Shown here piece after piece: positions 12,201 through 22,200 of a stretch of DNA of 64,000 bases (the first letter of the stretch is position 1; each line of letters begins with the position of its first letter). The stretch spans positions 2,815,052 through 2,879,051 of the forward strand of contig CM035356.1 of the NCBI GenBank assembly GCA_020137815.1. The letters run 5' to 3'. Origin of the DNA: Hormiphora californensis (Eukaryota > Ctenophora > Tentaculata > Cydippida > Pleurobrachiidae). The position numbers were made by a program, and so were the translations under genes. Below the pieces are notes generated by a model. That model saw only the letters and a program-made list of their open reading frames with translations, ran no database searches and was not told the DNA's origin.

Positions 12201-13520
12201 TGGGGAAAAGGGAGTTGGATCACTGCAATGGGAGAGCTCAGAGCACACCATACATATTACATGCATGTATGGTGTGCTCTGAGCTCTCCCTCGGGAAACC
12301 GGAAAGAAAGAGAGAGATAGAGATCGGAGAAAGGAACAGCTATATATAGTGGAAGAATAAAGTTGACAACAAAGAACACGTACTTATCTTCAACGTGCCT
12401 TGCCTAATGCTTTTTTCCAGCCTCTCTCTCTGCGATAAAGGAAGGTTAGAGCATAACAACACGAGTCTAAATAGTTTGGTTTTAGTTTTGTACACCGTTA
12501 TCCTAATTCTCATCTATCTAATATGATATTTAGCGATTCGTTCGTATCTACATTTTCATTTCTTATAGTACTGATGAAATGCTGATTTTCCTACTTCTGT
12601 TTCTTCCGGTGGTCGGGGGAGAAACCTCGAAACAGCTAAAGATTGTTGAAGCAACAGCCAGTGGATTTGATAGTGGAGTTGGGTACAACAACGTACCATC
12701 AAATGCAATCGATGGTGATAATAACACTTATTATCACTCAGATTATTCAGCGGGTCAAAAGTGGCTCAAATTGAAGTTGGAGTACCAATCTTATATCCAT
12801 ACAATTTCGGTTGTCAATAGGTAAGTTTAGGTGGGCAGGTGACTGCTTTTAAAGTGCTTTGTTAGGCAAGAGATATGTTGCTACAGTAATAGAGAGATGC
12901 ATAGGAACATGGAGAAATACTACAAGATAGAACCAAATAAAATAATTCTATGAGAATGAGTAACACTGGTTCACCAGGTGGGGGGAATGGAATCACCGAA
13001 TCATTGGAACTGAAGTTAGCATCCTACCAACACCAGCCAATAAACTTGTCTGTGGTAGGATTGATGAGATTCTCTCTACGGATACTATCGACTACAGTCC
13101 TGCTGTTGCCAGGACCTACGTTTTTCATTGTGATGCTGAGATCGCAACAAGCTACATCTACCTATATAAAGACACCAGTTATAATAGTGTAGATAAAAAT
13201 CCAATAATGACCATAAGTGAAGTATGGGTGACAGGGATTATACATGCAAGTAAGTTCTGTAGTAGTTGTTGTAATGGGTGGGTCGGGATAAAATTTGGGG
13301 TGGTTTGCTTATTACCAGCGGTCAAGAGACGGGCATCTCTTGATTTGTTGCTTTACGAGCTTTTAAATACTACTAATTCATGATAACTTATCATTACTAA
13401 GTTGACGTTTACTTCCTTTATGAGCCCGAAAGCTGGAACCAACAAAGAGAAGACTCCTAGCTTCATTTCGAAGCATGCCTGGGCGAACAATTCTGAACAT
13501 AGAAGCTTGCCTTGTTCGAG

Positions 13521-13584
<64 letters not shown>

Positions 13585-16461
13585 CCCCCGTGCCGCTGCG
13601 ATACATCTAAAGGAGGGTTAGAACATCACACATAGAATGTGCATGTGGTGATGTTCAATCAGCTGTGTTAGGGCGAATCACTAACACTAAAAATATCATC
13701 TAGCCAACTTACAATATCAATAGGATTTAGGATTCAATACCTTACTCTCGTTTTTTAAGAAACGTTTTAGTAAGAAACTTTTTTATAAGAAACTTTTCAA
13801 ATGTAAATCACACAATTCACAGACACCACAACAAAATAGAACACCCCTAACTTGTTTAGTTTCTTGATAAAGGAGAAATTCTTTTTGTTTTTGGATTGCC
13901 TACACCTGTAGTTTCCTAGAAAAAAAGTTTCTTATTTAAAAGTTTCTTGAAATATACGAGCTTAATTAACGAGAGTAAGGTATATCTGAATATCTCTCAA
14001 CCATATCCAGATCACTAACATCCCTATTTCCCCAGCAATCACAATCCCCTGTCTTCCTATAATTTACCCAATACTCCTATTTCCCCTTCCAGGAACCAGT
14101 AGATGGGGAGTTTAGGAGTGCTGAGATTTACAACTCCAATATCGGACACCACCTCAGCTCTCTACACACCTTCCTGTCAGAGAAAATAGATACACTATCT
14201 GAGGTAACTTATTGCATTACATTGTCACCATTTCTTTTGTGTTTTTCTAGTTTGTACAAGCTAAAGAATTATAGGCAGTAGGTCTGTCACACATGCTAGT
14301 GGTCACCATCTCACCTTTCCTCTCTCTTGTCTCATGTCTTATGACAACTCACAACATCTCCCACTAGGCCGATAGAGAGGAGCTGGGTGCCCTGCCTTCT
14401 ATTCTACTGAAACTAGACGATCTGTGTGAGAATATTCCGAGACATTCTTCATTCCTACCTGCTGCAGAGTCAGCCCAGGATAGGAGAAGGAAAACGGGAA
14501 GTCTACCAACCATCAGTATAAATGAAAATCAGAGGTAAAACACACATGATACCCGGTGTTATGCTCCTTTTGTGCAGGCACGAGAGATCAGGAGAGAAAA
14601 AAGGGGCTAGACAGTATACATACAACGTACCCAAATAAAACTGTTGCCCTGATTTCTACTCTATTCCAGGCATGATCTAAAGATCAGATCCTACTCGAGC
14701 TGCAGAGAGAAGAGCACCAGTAATGAGAGTGGGGCGGCATCAGGTTACCATGGTAACACATCCTCGTCACGGCAACCCCTTCCAGTGCGGACACCTCCTG
14801 AGGGGGAAACAGGTACATGGTGGTGTGTGGTGTTGTAGTTTCAGTGTTGGTTACGAAGGTGGGGTGTGTTGTAGTTTTAGTGATAGTTAGAACCTCGAGG
14901 AGCAAGGGCTTGGTAATTTAAATTACCCCTCTGATATTATTGCTCATATGTATGCAATAAAAGGGGTGACTTCGTAACCAAAGCAAGGGCGTTCCCTCCA
15001 CTGATGAAATGTGTCTCTAGATTTCCTGGGCGGGGTTTTCTGAGTGGGGGAGGGGAACTGCGTGGGTGGTCCTTATCAGGGGAAACAGTTTAGAGAGGGA
15101 GAGGGGGTCAATATTTTGGTCAAGCTGGTGCTACACAGCTTGAACATGGCCTCCTTCTATTTTTGAATTTCCCTTTGAACTTTTGTCTAAAATACAAAGA
15201 GAGCGAGAGGGGGAGGAGAGGGGATTTTAACTTTCCATATTTTATTGAGCAGTTCTTCATTTTGTCTACCTTTCTTCTCCTAGAAAGCAGTTAAATCTTT
15301 AAAAATAGAACCCCCCAACTCTACCAAAACCAGTTGTTCACTATAACAGCTCACCCAATATTTTCACAGAGTCTAAAGATAATAGTGGGGATGAGAGTGC
15401 ACGGAGAAGGAGTCTGCCAGTTGTTCCTGAGGAGAGTATCCCATCCATACCAGGAGGGTAAGTTGGTTATGAAATAACCCCTCTAATAAAGAAATCGCGA
15501 CCTTCGCGCGCTGGCAAGGGAGGGGTAAATTCATTACCTGGAGGGTAAGAATATCTGTCCAGTTCCTAGCTGCCAGAGCATTGGCCTGATCCTATTCTCT
15601 TTTCTTTCACGGAGTGTGCGAGAACTGTGGTTAGAGCATTTGCCTGACAGCTTCCTAGATGTATCTCGGGAGCTGTCAGGCCAATCCTAGTCTTACTAAC
15701 AATAATAAAGTTGAGATAACCCCTCTCATTGGAGAATGGAGATATCACTAAACATAGTGATACCTCGGTCCTCGACTAAATATAGACTGTACCAGCTAAT
15801 AAACAAACACTCTGTTTCAGGAGGCAAATGTCAGATCCTACAAGCTACACGGTATGTACAATGTGGTGATACTGTTTAAATCTTCGTCCCCCCCCCCATA
15901 CCTTACCCCCTCCCACCACCACACCTCACCACCACACTCCCTCCCTCACTCCAACTAATCCTCCTACTACCTCCCTCTCCCCAATCCCTAACTAATACAA
16001 TACTCCCTCCCCTAACTAATACTCCTCCTCCCACAGGGTACACCTCACCGGCAGATACATCTCCAGAGACAATCAGCTACCTCCCTAGCAACAGGGGGTG
16101 ATGTAGATGCAGCAGTACTGTCAGAAAAACTAACCGTCCTCCGTCACGCCATATCATCCTTCCTACTGACTCACATTGGAAGACGCCCCGACACCGATGT
16201 AAGAGTTATAATAATGATGTTAGAATCAGATGTCAGATGACTAAGAATGCTTTCAATCAATCTGGTAATTGTATCGTGATAATAGATATTACAGTCGGAC
16301 CCCGATTCACCGGAACCCCGATTTACCGGTCAAAACGCTTTTACCCGAGCATCCGGTAAATTGGGGTCCGACTGTATTTGGATTGTACTAACACGAAGCA
16401 TCTTCAGGATGAAATTATAGAAACCCTGAAAGATCTGAGCTTGGCTCTCTCCAGAACGTAA
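6207..16461 (+). CDS. Ras GTPase-activating protein, SynGAP/DAB2IP/RASAL2 type (5' end not found)
   Basis: The protein should stimulate GTP hydrolysis on Ras/Rap at membranes. Seventeen exons are modelled: 6207-6364, 6595-6693, 6872-6970, 7101-7229, 8349-~8478, 8668-8801, 9025-9182, 9319-9435, 9557-9779, 9972-10062, 14093-14203, 14369-14534, 14670-14812, 15370-15457, 15821-15851, 16037-16198 and 16408-16461. Splice phases agree at every junction except exon 5/6, where the donor is weak and about ten residues expected for the family are missing, so a microexon may be hidden. Order of domains: the end of a PH domain (exon 1), a C2 domain ([17 protein letters not shown]), then the RasGAP domain with the arginine finger in [10 protein letters not shown] and the [15 protein letters not shown] and [10 protein letters not shown] signatures. 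A Ser/Arg-rich tail without the usual long coiled coil follows. The TAA is at 16459-16461. The PH start and the initiator lie upstream and were not found. Confidence 0.93.
7230..7396 (+). repeat. Minisatellite built from the RasGAP exon 4 splice donor
   Basis: Seven GTAAGG/GTAAGA-starting units of 20-31 bp follow exon 4 directly. Most end in TACTG, so each junction reads ACTG/GTAAGG, copying the true exon end CACTG/GTAAGG at 7229/7230. Up to six decoy 5' splice sites are therefore present. Confidence 0.9.
7881..8348 (+). repeat. Minisatellite built from the RasGAP exon 5 splice acceptor
   Basis: About 13 units of roughly 30-36 bp with the core CTCTGTAG/GTACAATG followed by ACTAACACCCCC. Variants end in TTATAG, TGCAG or TGTAG. 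The last unit is the true acceptor CTCTGCAG/GTACAACCTGG at 8348/8349. One unit near 8275 carries ACAACCTGG like the real exon, so the exon start itself was duplicated. Confidence 0.9.
10118..10175. mobile_element. Tiny inverted-repeat element of the TTGGTAA...TTACCCC family
   Basis: The left end TTGGTAATAAAATTACCCC and the right end GGGGTGACTTCGTAACCA are imperfect inverted copies around a short centre. Relatives occur at 14910-14981, 15464-15538, 42051-42144 and 47641-47722. Confidence 0.65.
10378..10430. repeat. Twin-motif repeat (CAGAGCATTGGCCTGAC twice)
   Basis: Two direct copies of GTCAGAGCATTGGCCTGAC (the first lies in TGTCAGAG) are separated by CCATTCTCGTG. The same arrangement recurs at 39873-39930, 45135-45200 and, diverged, 15574-15655. 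Confidence 0.8.
10677..11718 (-). CDS. Small secreted helical protein, unrecognised (nested in RasGAP intron)
   Basis: Four minus-strand exons, 11718-11612, 11487-11314, 11054-10955 and 10817-10677, join in perfect phase (522 nt, 173 residues plus TAG). The N-terminus [18 protein letters not shown] is a clear signal peptide, so the product is probably secreted or luminal. The rest is mostly helix-like with two amphipathic stretches. Cys occurs in RYC, HSC and KCK, with a C-terminal [10 protein letters not shown] cluster, which suggests disulfides. No family was recognised. It lies entirely within the 4-kb RasGAP intron, on the opposite strand. It is divergent from the fucolectin-like gene whose start is 860 bp away, so a shared control region is possible. 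Confidence 0.8.
11945..11966 (-). repeat. Solo copy of the CAGAGCATTGGCCTGAC motif
   Basis: CTGTCAGGCCAATGCTCTGACAG on the plus strand is one inverted copy of the twin-motif repeat, flanked by TTGAACCA / GTTGAACCA words. Confidence 0.7.
12038..12094. promoter_or_regulatory. Three tandem CACGTG (E-box) sites in a divergent intergenic region
   Basis: A 19-20-bp unit containing CACGTGACCACGTACTAGA is present three times, with CACGTG cores at 12042, 12061 and 12080. The first sits in the full palindrome GTCACGTGAC. CACGTG is the classic binding site of bHLH-zip factors such as MYC/MAX, USF and TFEB. The array lies between the divergent starts at 11718 (-) and 12579 (+). A regulatory role is inferred only from position and motif. 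Confidence 0.4.
12230..12290. repeat. Perfect 26-bp-arm hairpin
   Basis: The arm beginning GGGAGAGCTCAGAGCACACC at 12230-12255 is exactly complementary to 12265-12290, with a 9-nt loop. No flanking duplication was identified. It may be a very young foldback element. Confidence 0.85.
12579..13249 (+). CDS. Secreted fucolectin/discoidin (F5/8-type C-like) domain protein, 3' end not found
   Basis: Exon 1 (12579-12820) begins with the signal peptide [14 protein letters not shown] and reads [14 protein letters not shown] and KLKLEY. Exon 2 (12978-13249) joins in phase to give [18 protein letters not shown], followed later by CGRIDEI. The A-x-DG, the NR...R-x-x-G-x-E block and the CG-x-I words fit the fucolectin-tachylectin-pentraxin (F5/8C-like) galactose-binding fold. 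Such proteins bind sugars outside the cell and often act in immunity or adhesion. Exon 2 ends with one unpaired base before GTAAGT, so at least one more exon is required but none was identified. A short upstream ATG at 12574 is out of frame. The gene is nested in the RasGAP intron, same strand. Confidence 0.8.
13522..13582. repeat. (CT)n microsatellite
   Basis: A pure CT run of about 58 bp. 13250-14092 otherwise holds only intronic sequence. Confidence 0.95.
14910..14981. mobile_element. TTGGTAA...TTACCAA-family inverted-repeat element
   Basis: Begins TTGGTAATTTAAATTACCCC and ends GGGGTGACTTCGTAACCAA, like the element at 10118. It sits in a RasGAP intron. Confidence 0.65.
15464..15538. mobile_element. 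Diverged TTGGTAA-family inverted-repeat element
   Basis: GGTTATGAAATAACCCCTC at the left and GAGGGGTAAATTCATTACC at the right form the terminal repeats. It begins only a few bases after the exon 14 donor of the RasGAP gene. Confidence 0.55.
15574..15690. repeat. Diverged twin-motif repeat plus an inverted solo copy
   Basis: CCAGAGCATTGGCCTGATCC and GGTTAGAGCATTTGCCTGACAG are direct diverged copies, followed by the inverted CTGTCAGGCCAATCC at 15670. Confidence 0.6.
16292..16374. mobile_element. 83-bp mariner/pogo-type MITE
   Basis: The ends CAGTCGGACCCCGATT... and ...AATTGGGGTCCGACTG are inverted. TA flanks both sides (TACAG... and ...CTGTA), the duplication typical of Tc1/mariner and pogo elements. 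A matching solo end (GGTAATTTGGGGTCCGACTG) lies at 53118-53138. Confidence 0.8.
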
Positions 16462-16892
16462 ACCAAGCTGCTGTCCTGAATAGTCAACACCTGAATCACT
16501 GATTTATCAATTGGTCCGTGCAGAGAGAACACTTCCCTCAATTATTTATTTTTCGTGTTTTTCCTGTGGAGATGATGACTTTTGAATTTTGAGCCGATCA
16601 GCTCTTTAAATCTCGAGCCGTATATCATATGTAATTGCCTCTGTGTATTTTAATGTAAATTTATTCATTGATTCATTATCTGTTGGTGGACACTAGGATT
16701 GCGCCTTTGAACTCCTACCCTCCTACCGAGCTGCTCGAGAAAGGGTAGAGAGATCAGGGACGACCTGGCCCCACCTAGTGTTACATTGTTCTGAGCACAT
16801 GAACTGTGTTAAAATCTGTTCGGAACTCTGTAACATTCATGCATGTGATAAGTTATTTAACAAACACTGTATTGTAAATAGAATTCTTCTTT

Positions 16893-16959
<67 letters not shown>

Positions 16960-17021
16960 AGAGAGAGAATCTAGCGAGAGAGCTTCTGATCTCTCTCTCG
17001 TCTCATCTCTCTAAAGCTCTC

Positions 17022-17073
<52 letters not shown>

Positions 17074-18791
17074 CTCTCTCTCTCTCTCTCCTCTCTCTAT
17101 CGCTCTCTTTTCTTTCCCTTTACAGTGAAAAAGGATAGAAAGTCAGAATTTTTTAGTTGAACTGGTATTTGAATGTGTATTCCCGCGGTGCTAGAAGATA
17201 TAGGGATATCATTTTCATCGGGGATGTGTAGATTTCCTTGTCATATGTAGTGTGTGTAACTGTGTAATATATTTCTTCATTTAATGAGACTCAAAATAAC
17301 CGTATTTTATTGGGTACTAATATCTTGGAAAGATGTGTTTCCAAGACCTTTCCAGCGCAACTGCAGGATGAAGTCTCCCTCATCATGTGCACTTCGCATG
17401 GTTAACAGATGCCACTCGCGCGCACACCCCTACAGACGAACCGTTCGGTGTGCGCGCGTGCCGGTCAGAGATCACCTTTTTTAGAATCGGGAACCGGCCT
17501 GCTATCTTCAGCTCTCTGCTCTGAATCAACTCAGCATTATCATGGAATATATTCGAAGATACACAAACATGTGTTTTGGGTAGTAAGGCTTGTTGAACCG
17601 CTCTTCCCCTGTCTGGCGTTGTCAGACCCCGTATTAATTCACAGTGCCCTCAGATCGGGTCAGCACCGCCATCCAGACAGCTCGTCCTCGGCCCCGCCTC
17701 GTTGAGACTGTTATACGAACGGTTCGAATCATTTACCTAGGAAAAACATGTTAACACACTGATTTACTGTGACGTCAAGAAAAAGTTAAAGAAGCTATTG
17801 AAAAAAAAGATACACAAATATGCAGATATGCAGAGAAAACTGATTTAACTGTTAAAATACAGCTCGAAAACGATTTAAAAGTCAGCAACTATAATCTTAT
17901 TCGTACCTCGTATAATAATGTACAGTTTAGGAGAACAAGGTCTCACAAAAATCAGTTGGACAGTTGGTTCCTCAGAGATCGCTGAACAGGTTCAAATATT
18001 ACAAATATGACCCTTGGTTGGTATAACGGTGGTAAACCTATAATCCCAGGCCATTCCCTTCTGGCTTCTCTGTACCCGGTTTGGGGTTTTGAGGTGTGAA
18101 TGATGGCTAACTTAATGCTCCTCATAACAAGATGCTTTCCAAACAAAACCGGGGTCCCGTTACAAATGGAAGGTAGGTAGTTGTGATATCTCGGGAAACA
18201 TTTTGTACGAAAAAAAGAAACGTCAAGTTAATTTTGGTTAAAAATTTAAAAATCATGCTAATCGAAACAATATTCAATCATTGAAACAAATCCTAAATAA
18301 TGCTCTATTTAATCTGGCGGTAGGTGGTCACCCACATATCGTCCGCGTTTTACATCCCTCAGCTCTCATTGATTTTGTTAAAATAAATATTTCACCAAAG
18401 CTAGGTAATTTGTACTGCCTCTGAGTTCAAAACTTAATACCCCTCGTCCCCTCACAAACTCTTTGCCTCAATAATTATTCTTCAAGTCTCATTTCCCTTC
18501 TACATACTAATGAGTTCTGTTATAGACCAGTGATTATGTTATTCCTATCTGTCATTCTCCCCATCATCACATCAGTACAATTCCATCATCTGGGATACCG
18601 AGTCACATCAGAACAATTCCATCATCTGGGATACCGAGTCGTTTTTGTAACAGATATGTATCTCTCATGGCAGTGCGGCGGGAGGCGGGTTTTCCCTGGG
18701 AGGGAATTAGCAATTGAAGGAGTGGAAACATAGTCCACCCGTGTGGTACTAGGCCAGCCTTGGCTGAGAGAGAGAGAGAAAGAGAGAGAGG

Positions 18792-18848
<57 letters not shown>

Positions 18849-19271
18849 AAGAGAGAAGGAGAGAGAGAAGGAGAGAGAGATAGAGCCTAGAGAGAGAGAA
18901 AGATAGTAAAAATTAGCATGCAGGACAAGACAATGATGATTCAGAATTTATTGACACACTCCCACACACACACACAACTGACACAGACAGACTGCCTGGA
19001 GTTAACGACTACTATTATACTGCATGACTGATATCTACACAATACGAAAAACAAGCTCATACCACCTGAATATTAAATTTGAATATTATTTTATTTCATT
19101 CATTATTTATTATTTTGTTTCAGTCAAACCTCGATTTAACGGATTTATCAAGGGAAGGATTTTTCCACGGTAAATCGAGTCGATTTCCTCAATCGGTGGA
19201 AATTTATCTGTCCGATAACTCGAGGTTTGACTGTGTACGCTCTAATTTAATTCCCTACCGTTATATGGATC
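16462..19271. other. Intergenic region without a supported gene
   Basis: The region contains the RasGAP 3' flank, a GA tract at 16895-16970 paired with a CT tract at 17020-17105, which could fold back on each other, and a GA tract at 18766-18900. A repeat word GGAAAGAT...ACCTTTCCA-GCGCAACT at 17330-17365 also occurs near 23047 and 25130. Open frames here have no family features. Confidence 0.6.
19121..19233. mobile_element. 113-bp pogo/Tigger-like MITE
   Basis: The termini CAGTCAAACCTCGATTTAA and CGAGGTTTGACTG are inverted. The CAGT...ACTG ends are typical of the pogo branch of Tc1/mariner elements. There is no coding capacity. Confidence 0.75.
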
Positions 19272-22200
19272 TCACTTCCCGTTAGCGCAGAGCAGAGCAA
19301 CGAACATCTGATCCTTCTCCTTCAGTACTCTACTGGAGACTCTGTTGTTGCCATGGTCACTCCACAACTGGGATGACGTGGGTACTCCGAACCGTTGAGT
19401 TCCCTTCCAGGGCCGGGCGTTGGGTCCACGGAGCACAGGGACAGACACACTTGTCCATTTGGTCGCACGCACATTGCATGTACTGAACACAACGTTAGGG
19501 ACACGAGGAAACAATTAGGTGGAAGAGGGAGGCAAGATATTGGATAAAATATGGTCTTCTTAGAATGTAGAAAGAATATTGAACATTTAGACCGCGAAAA
19601 TAACTATGGATAGTGCTTTGTTGCAGGAGGATTGTAGCCTGTAGGACTCATGACGTATAGTAAAACTAAAACGGATACTATCATGCGCAATAATAAATAA
19701 ACGGGAGGGAAATATAATTCCCACTCTCCACTCTCCAGGCAGTTCTGTCACACAAACACATCATAAACATGTTACACAATGTTACACAATGCCACACAAT
19801 GTTACACGACATTTTACAACACATAACGTCATAACAGATACATGCAAACCACCATGCTAGGCTACACGCCCTTCTATACCATACCCAGTTATACCCACCC
19901 AGCCCTGCTATTTGTACACTCACCCTGCTAGGACCCTGATGTTCGATCAACACCTCGCTACCATGCACCGACACTGTCTTCTGCTTCTCTCCCTTACCCC
20001 CTGTCCTGATGGGTGGGGCTGATACAGGACGGGGACTGCCACCCTGGGGTGTTGGGGCAGGGGCTGTCGTGGGGGCTCTGTCTACCATCGTTCTAGTTTC
20101 ACCTGGGGTAGGGAGAACATGTTAGTAGTAGCTGGTAATTGTGAAGTGGTAAATTAAGGTGGCTACAATTGTTGAAGGTTTGAAGTCAGTGAATTGCATG
20201 ATCTACAGAGGGCCATATATAATCAACCTTTGAAAAGATCACTTTGAGCACCAACCTGAAGGTGATTTGCTGGTTACCACCACTCGTCTGATCGGTTTAG
20301 CGGATGAAGCCCTGCGTGACTGTTTAAAGTTTCCTCTCGACTTGTTCAGGTAGGATGGAAACACGCTGTAAAAACATAAGGAAAGAAATTTAGCAGAGAC
20401 GCAAAATACTCTAAAACTAGATATTTTCGCGCGACATTAATTTTCGCGGATTGGCCTAGATTGGCTTCTGGTGGTCCCTGCAGGGCCCTGACGACTTCAC
20501 CAGCGTACCAGGAGTCGCTGATGAAGGAGTAGTTCACTACTGGTACGCTGGTGAAGTCTTCAGGGACCACCAGAAGCCCTAGTCTAGGCCAATCCGCGAA
20601 AATTAATGCCCTCGAAAATATCTAGTTTTACAGTATTTGAATTGTAACTATTTGAATTGTAAGAAAATAAGGGCTGGACCAGCCCCGCTGGTATCATGAT
20701 CAGTGAGGCTGCAGTACGTCTATAAAGGACAGTATAAGGCTGCAAAGAAATGAATGTAGTACTATAGAGGTCTCCTGGATCTATGAGAGGGTCCCGTGTG
20801 CTTGATCGGTGAGGGCACTTTGAAAGGATCACCGATTAGATCTATTGGTCACGTGATCAGGCCGGGGACAGTTCAAATTATTCACAAAGAAAGTCTAAAG
20901 TGCATGCTCAACCAATCAGAATTCAGATCTTAATATTATACTCTTATCCACCCCATTCAAACTTCAAAGTTCAAACCTAGTCCCCTCAACTACCACGTCC
21001 ACTAATTGTTATCTTCTAACAGGGTCGAACTAAACCAAACCACTACTACAACACTAACACCTAGGTACAGGATCAGGAATTCACGTTCTGCCTGTCAGAG
21101 TCGAGCATTGGCCTGACAGCGTTCTACAAAACTCACGGTGTGTGGTTGTCAAGTTGGCGGTCCAAGACAGCACTCCGCTCCATGAAGTGAGTGGTACTCT
21201 GGGTCTGGGTATGTCGGGATCTCTCCACCCTCAGAATATGTTCCACCATGTGACTCCAATCCTCTCCCTCTGACTAAAATATTACATTGTTATAATATTG
21301 GATGAAATACAGAATAGTGAACGAGCTGTGATGACTGATGATTGATATATTTGATCGAGGATCATGATTCAACCGGAAGGAAGTGACAATCTGGTAATTT
21401 ACCGTCATCGACTCTGTGAAAGCAGTCAGATTTTCCTCAAGACTTTTCCCGTTGACACCTGAAAGGTAGTGGTATGTAGCTGGATAATGTAAGATGTGCT
21501 CTAGGAACCGACCGAAACAAGTAAACAACCAATCAGAACTCGTTATTTAGGTCACGTGACTGGTTATCAGCCAATCAGGGACCAGTATTTCCTGATTCGG
21601 TCGGTTCCTGTTGTGCTCCCTTCTCTCCTGCTCTATTCTCTCACTTTCTCTGTTTGGTAAGGGGATACCACAGCATTGAAATTGAATAGCAAGTTGCTAT
21701 AGCAACAAGATCGGGGAATTTAGTTTGGGGATTACGGCATATAGCACATAGCAGAGAGACATGGTAAAAGAACAGATGTGGTTATTGGTGTGATTCGTGA
21801 CTGTCGATCACTAGCACGTCACGAATCACACTGTTTTTTTTCTACGAAAAACTTGCTGAGTAACAACGAAAAACCACCTTATAAACTAAAAATATCTGTT
21901 ATCCAATCCTTAACCCGTCGGGCCTACAACATCTGTTCTCCCCAACATCTCGAAGAGGAACTCGACACAGTCTACAACATCTGTCTCTGCAATGGATTTC
22001 CTCCCTACGAGATCTCCACTCTGATGTCTACTGTTCGGGACCGCCTTCTACACCCCAAACCGTCCAAATCCCGTCCTCCTTCTTCCTTCGTCCACCGTGT
22101 AGTCCTACCCTATCACCCGGACCTCTCCTCTCGACTCAAACGGACCCTCAACCGCTACAACATAGACGTCAAATTCTCTTCCTCTTCTACCCTACGGAAC

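Noticed and set aside
12965-13192. Frame starting [10 protein letters not shown] over fucolectin-like exon 2
   Set aside because: Off-frame. The phase-correct reading across the splice gives [10 protein letters not shown] and the domain motif.
17284-17705. Overlapping 66- and 98-codon frames
   Set aside because: Short, with no splice partners or recognisable motif. They contain repeat words shared with other intergenic sites.
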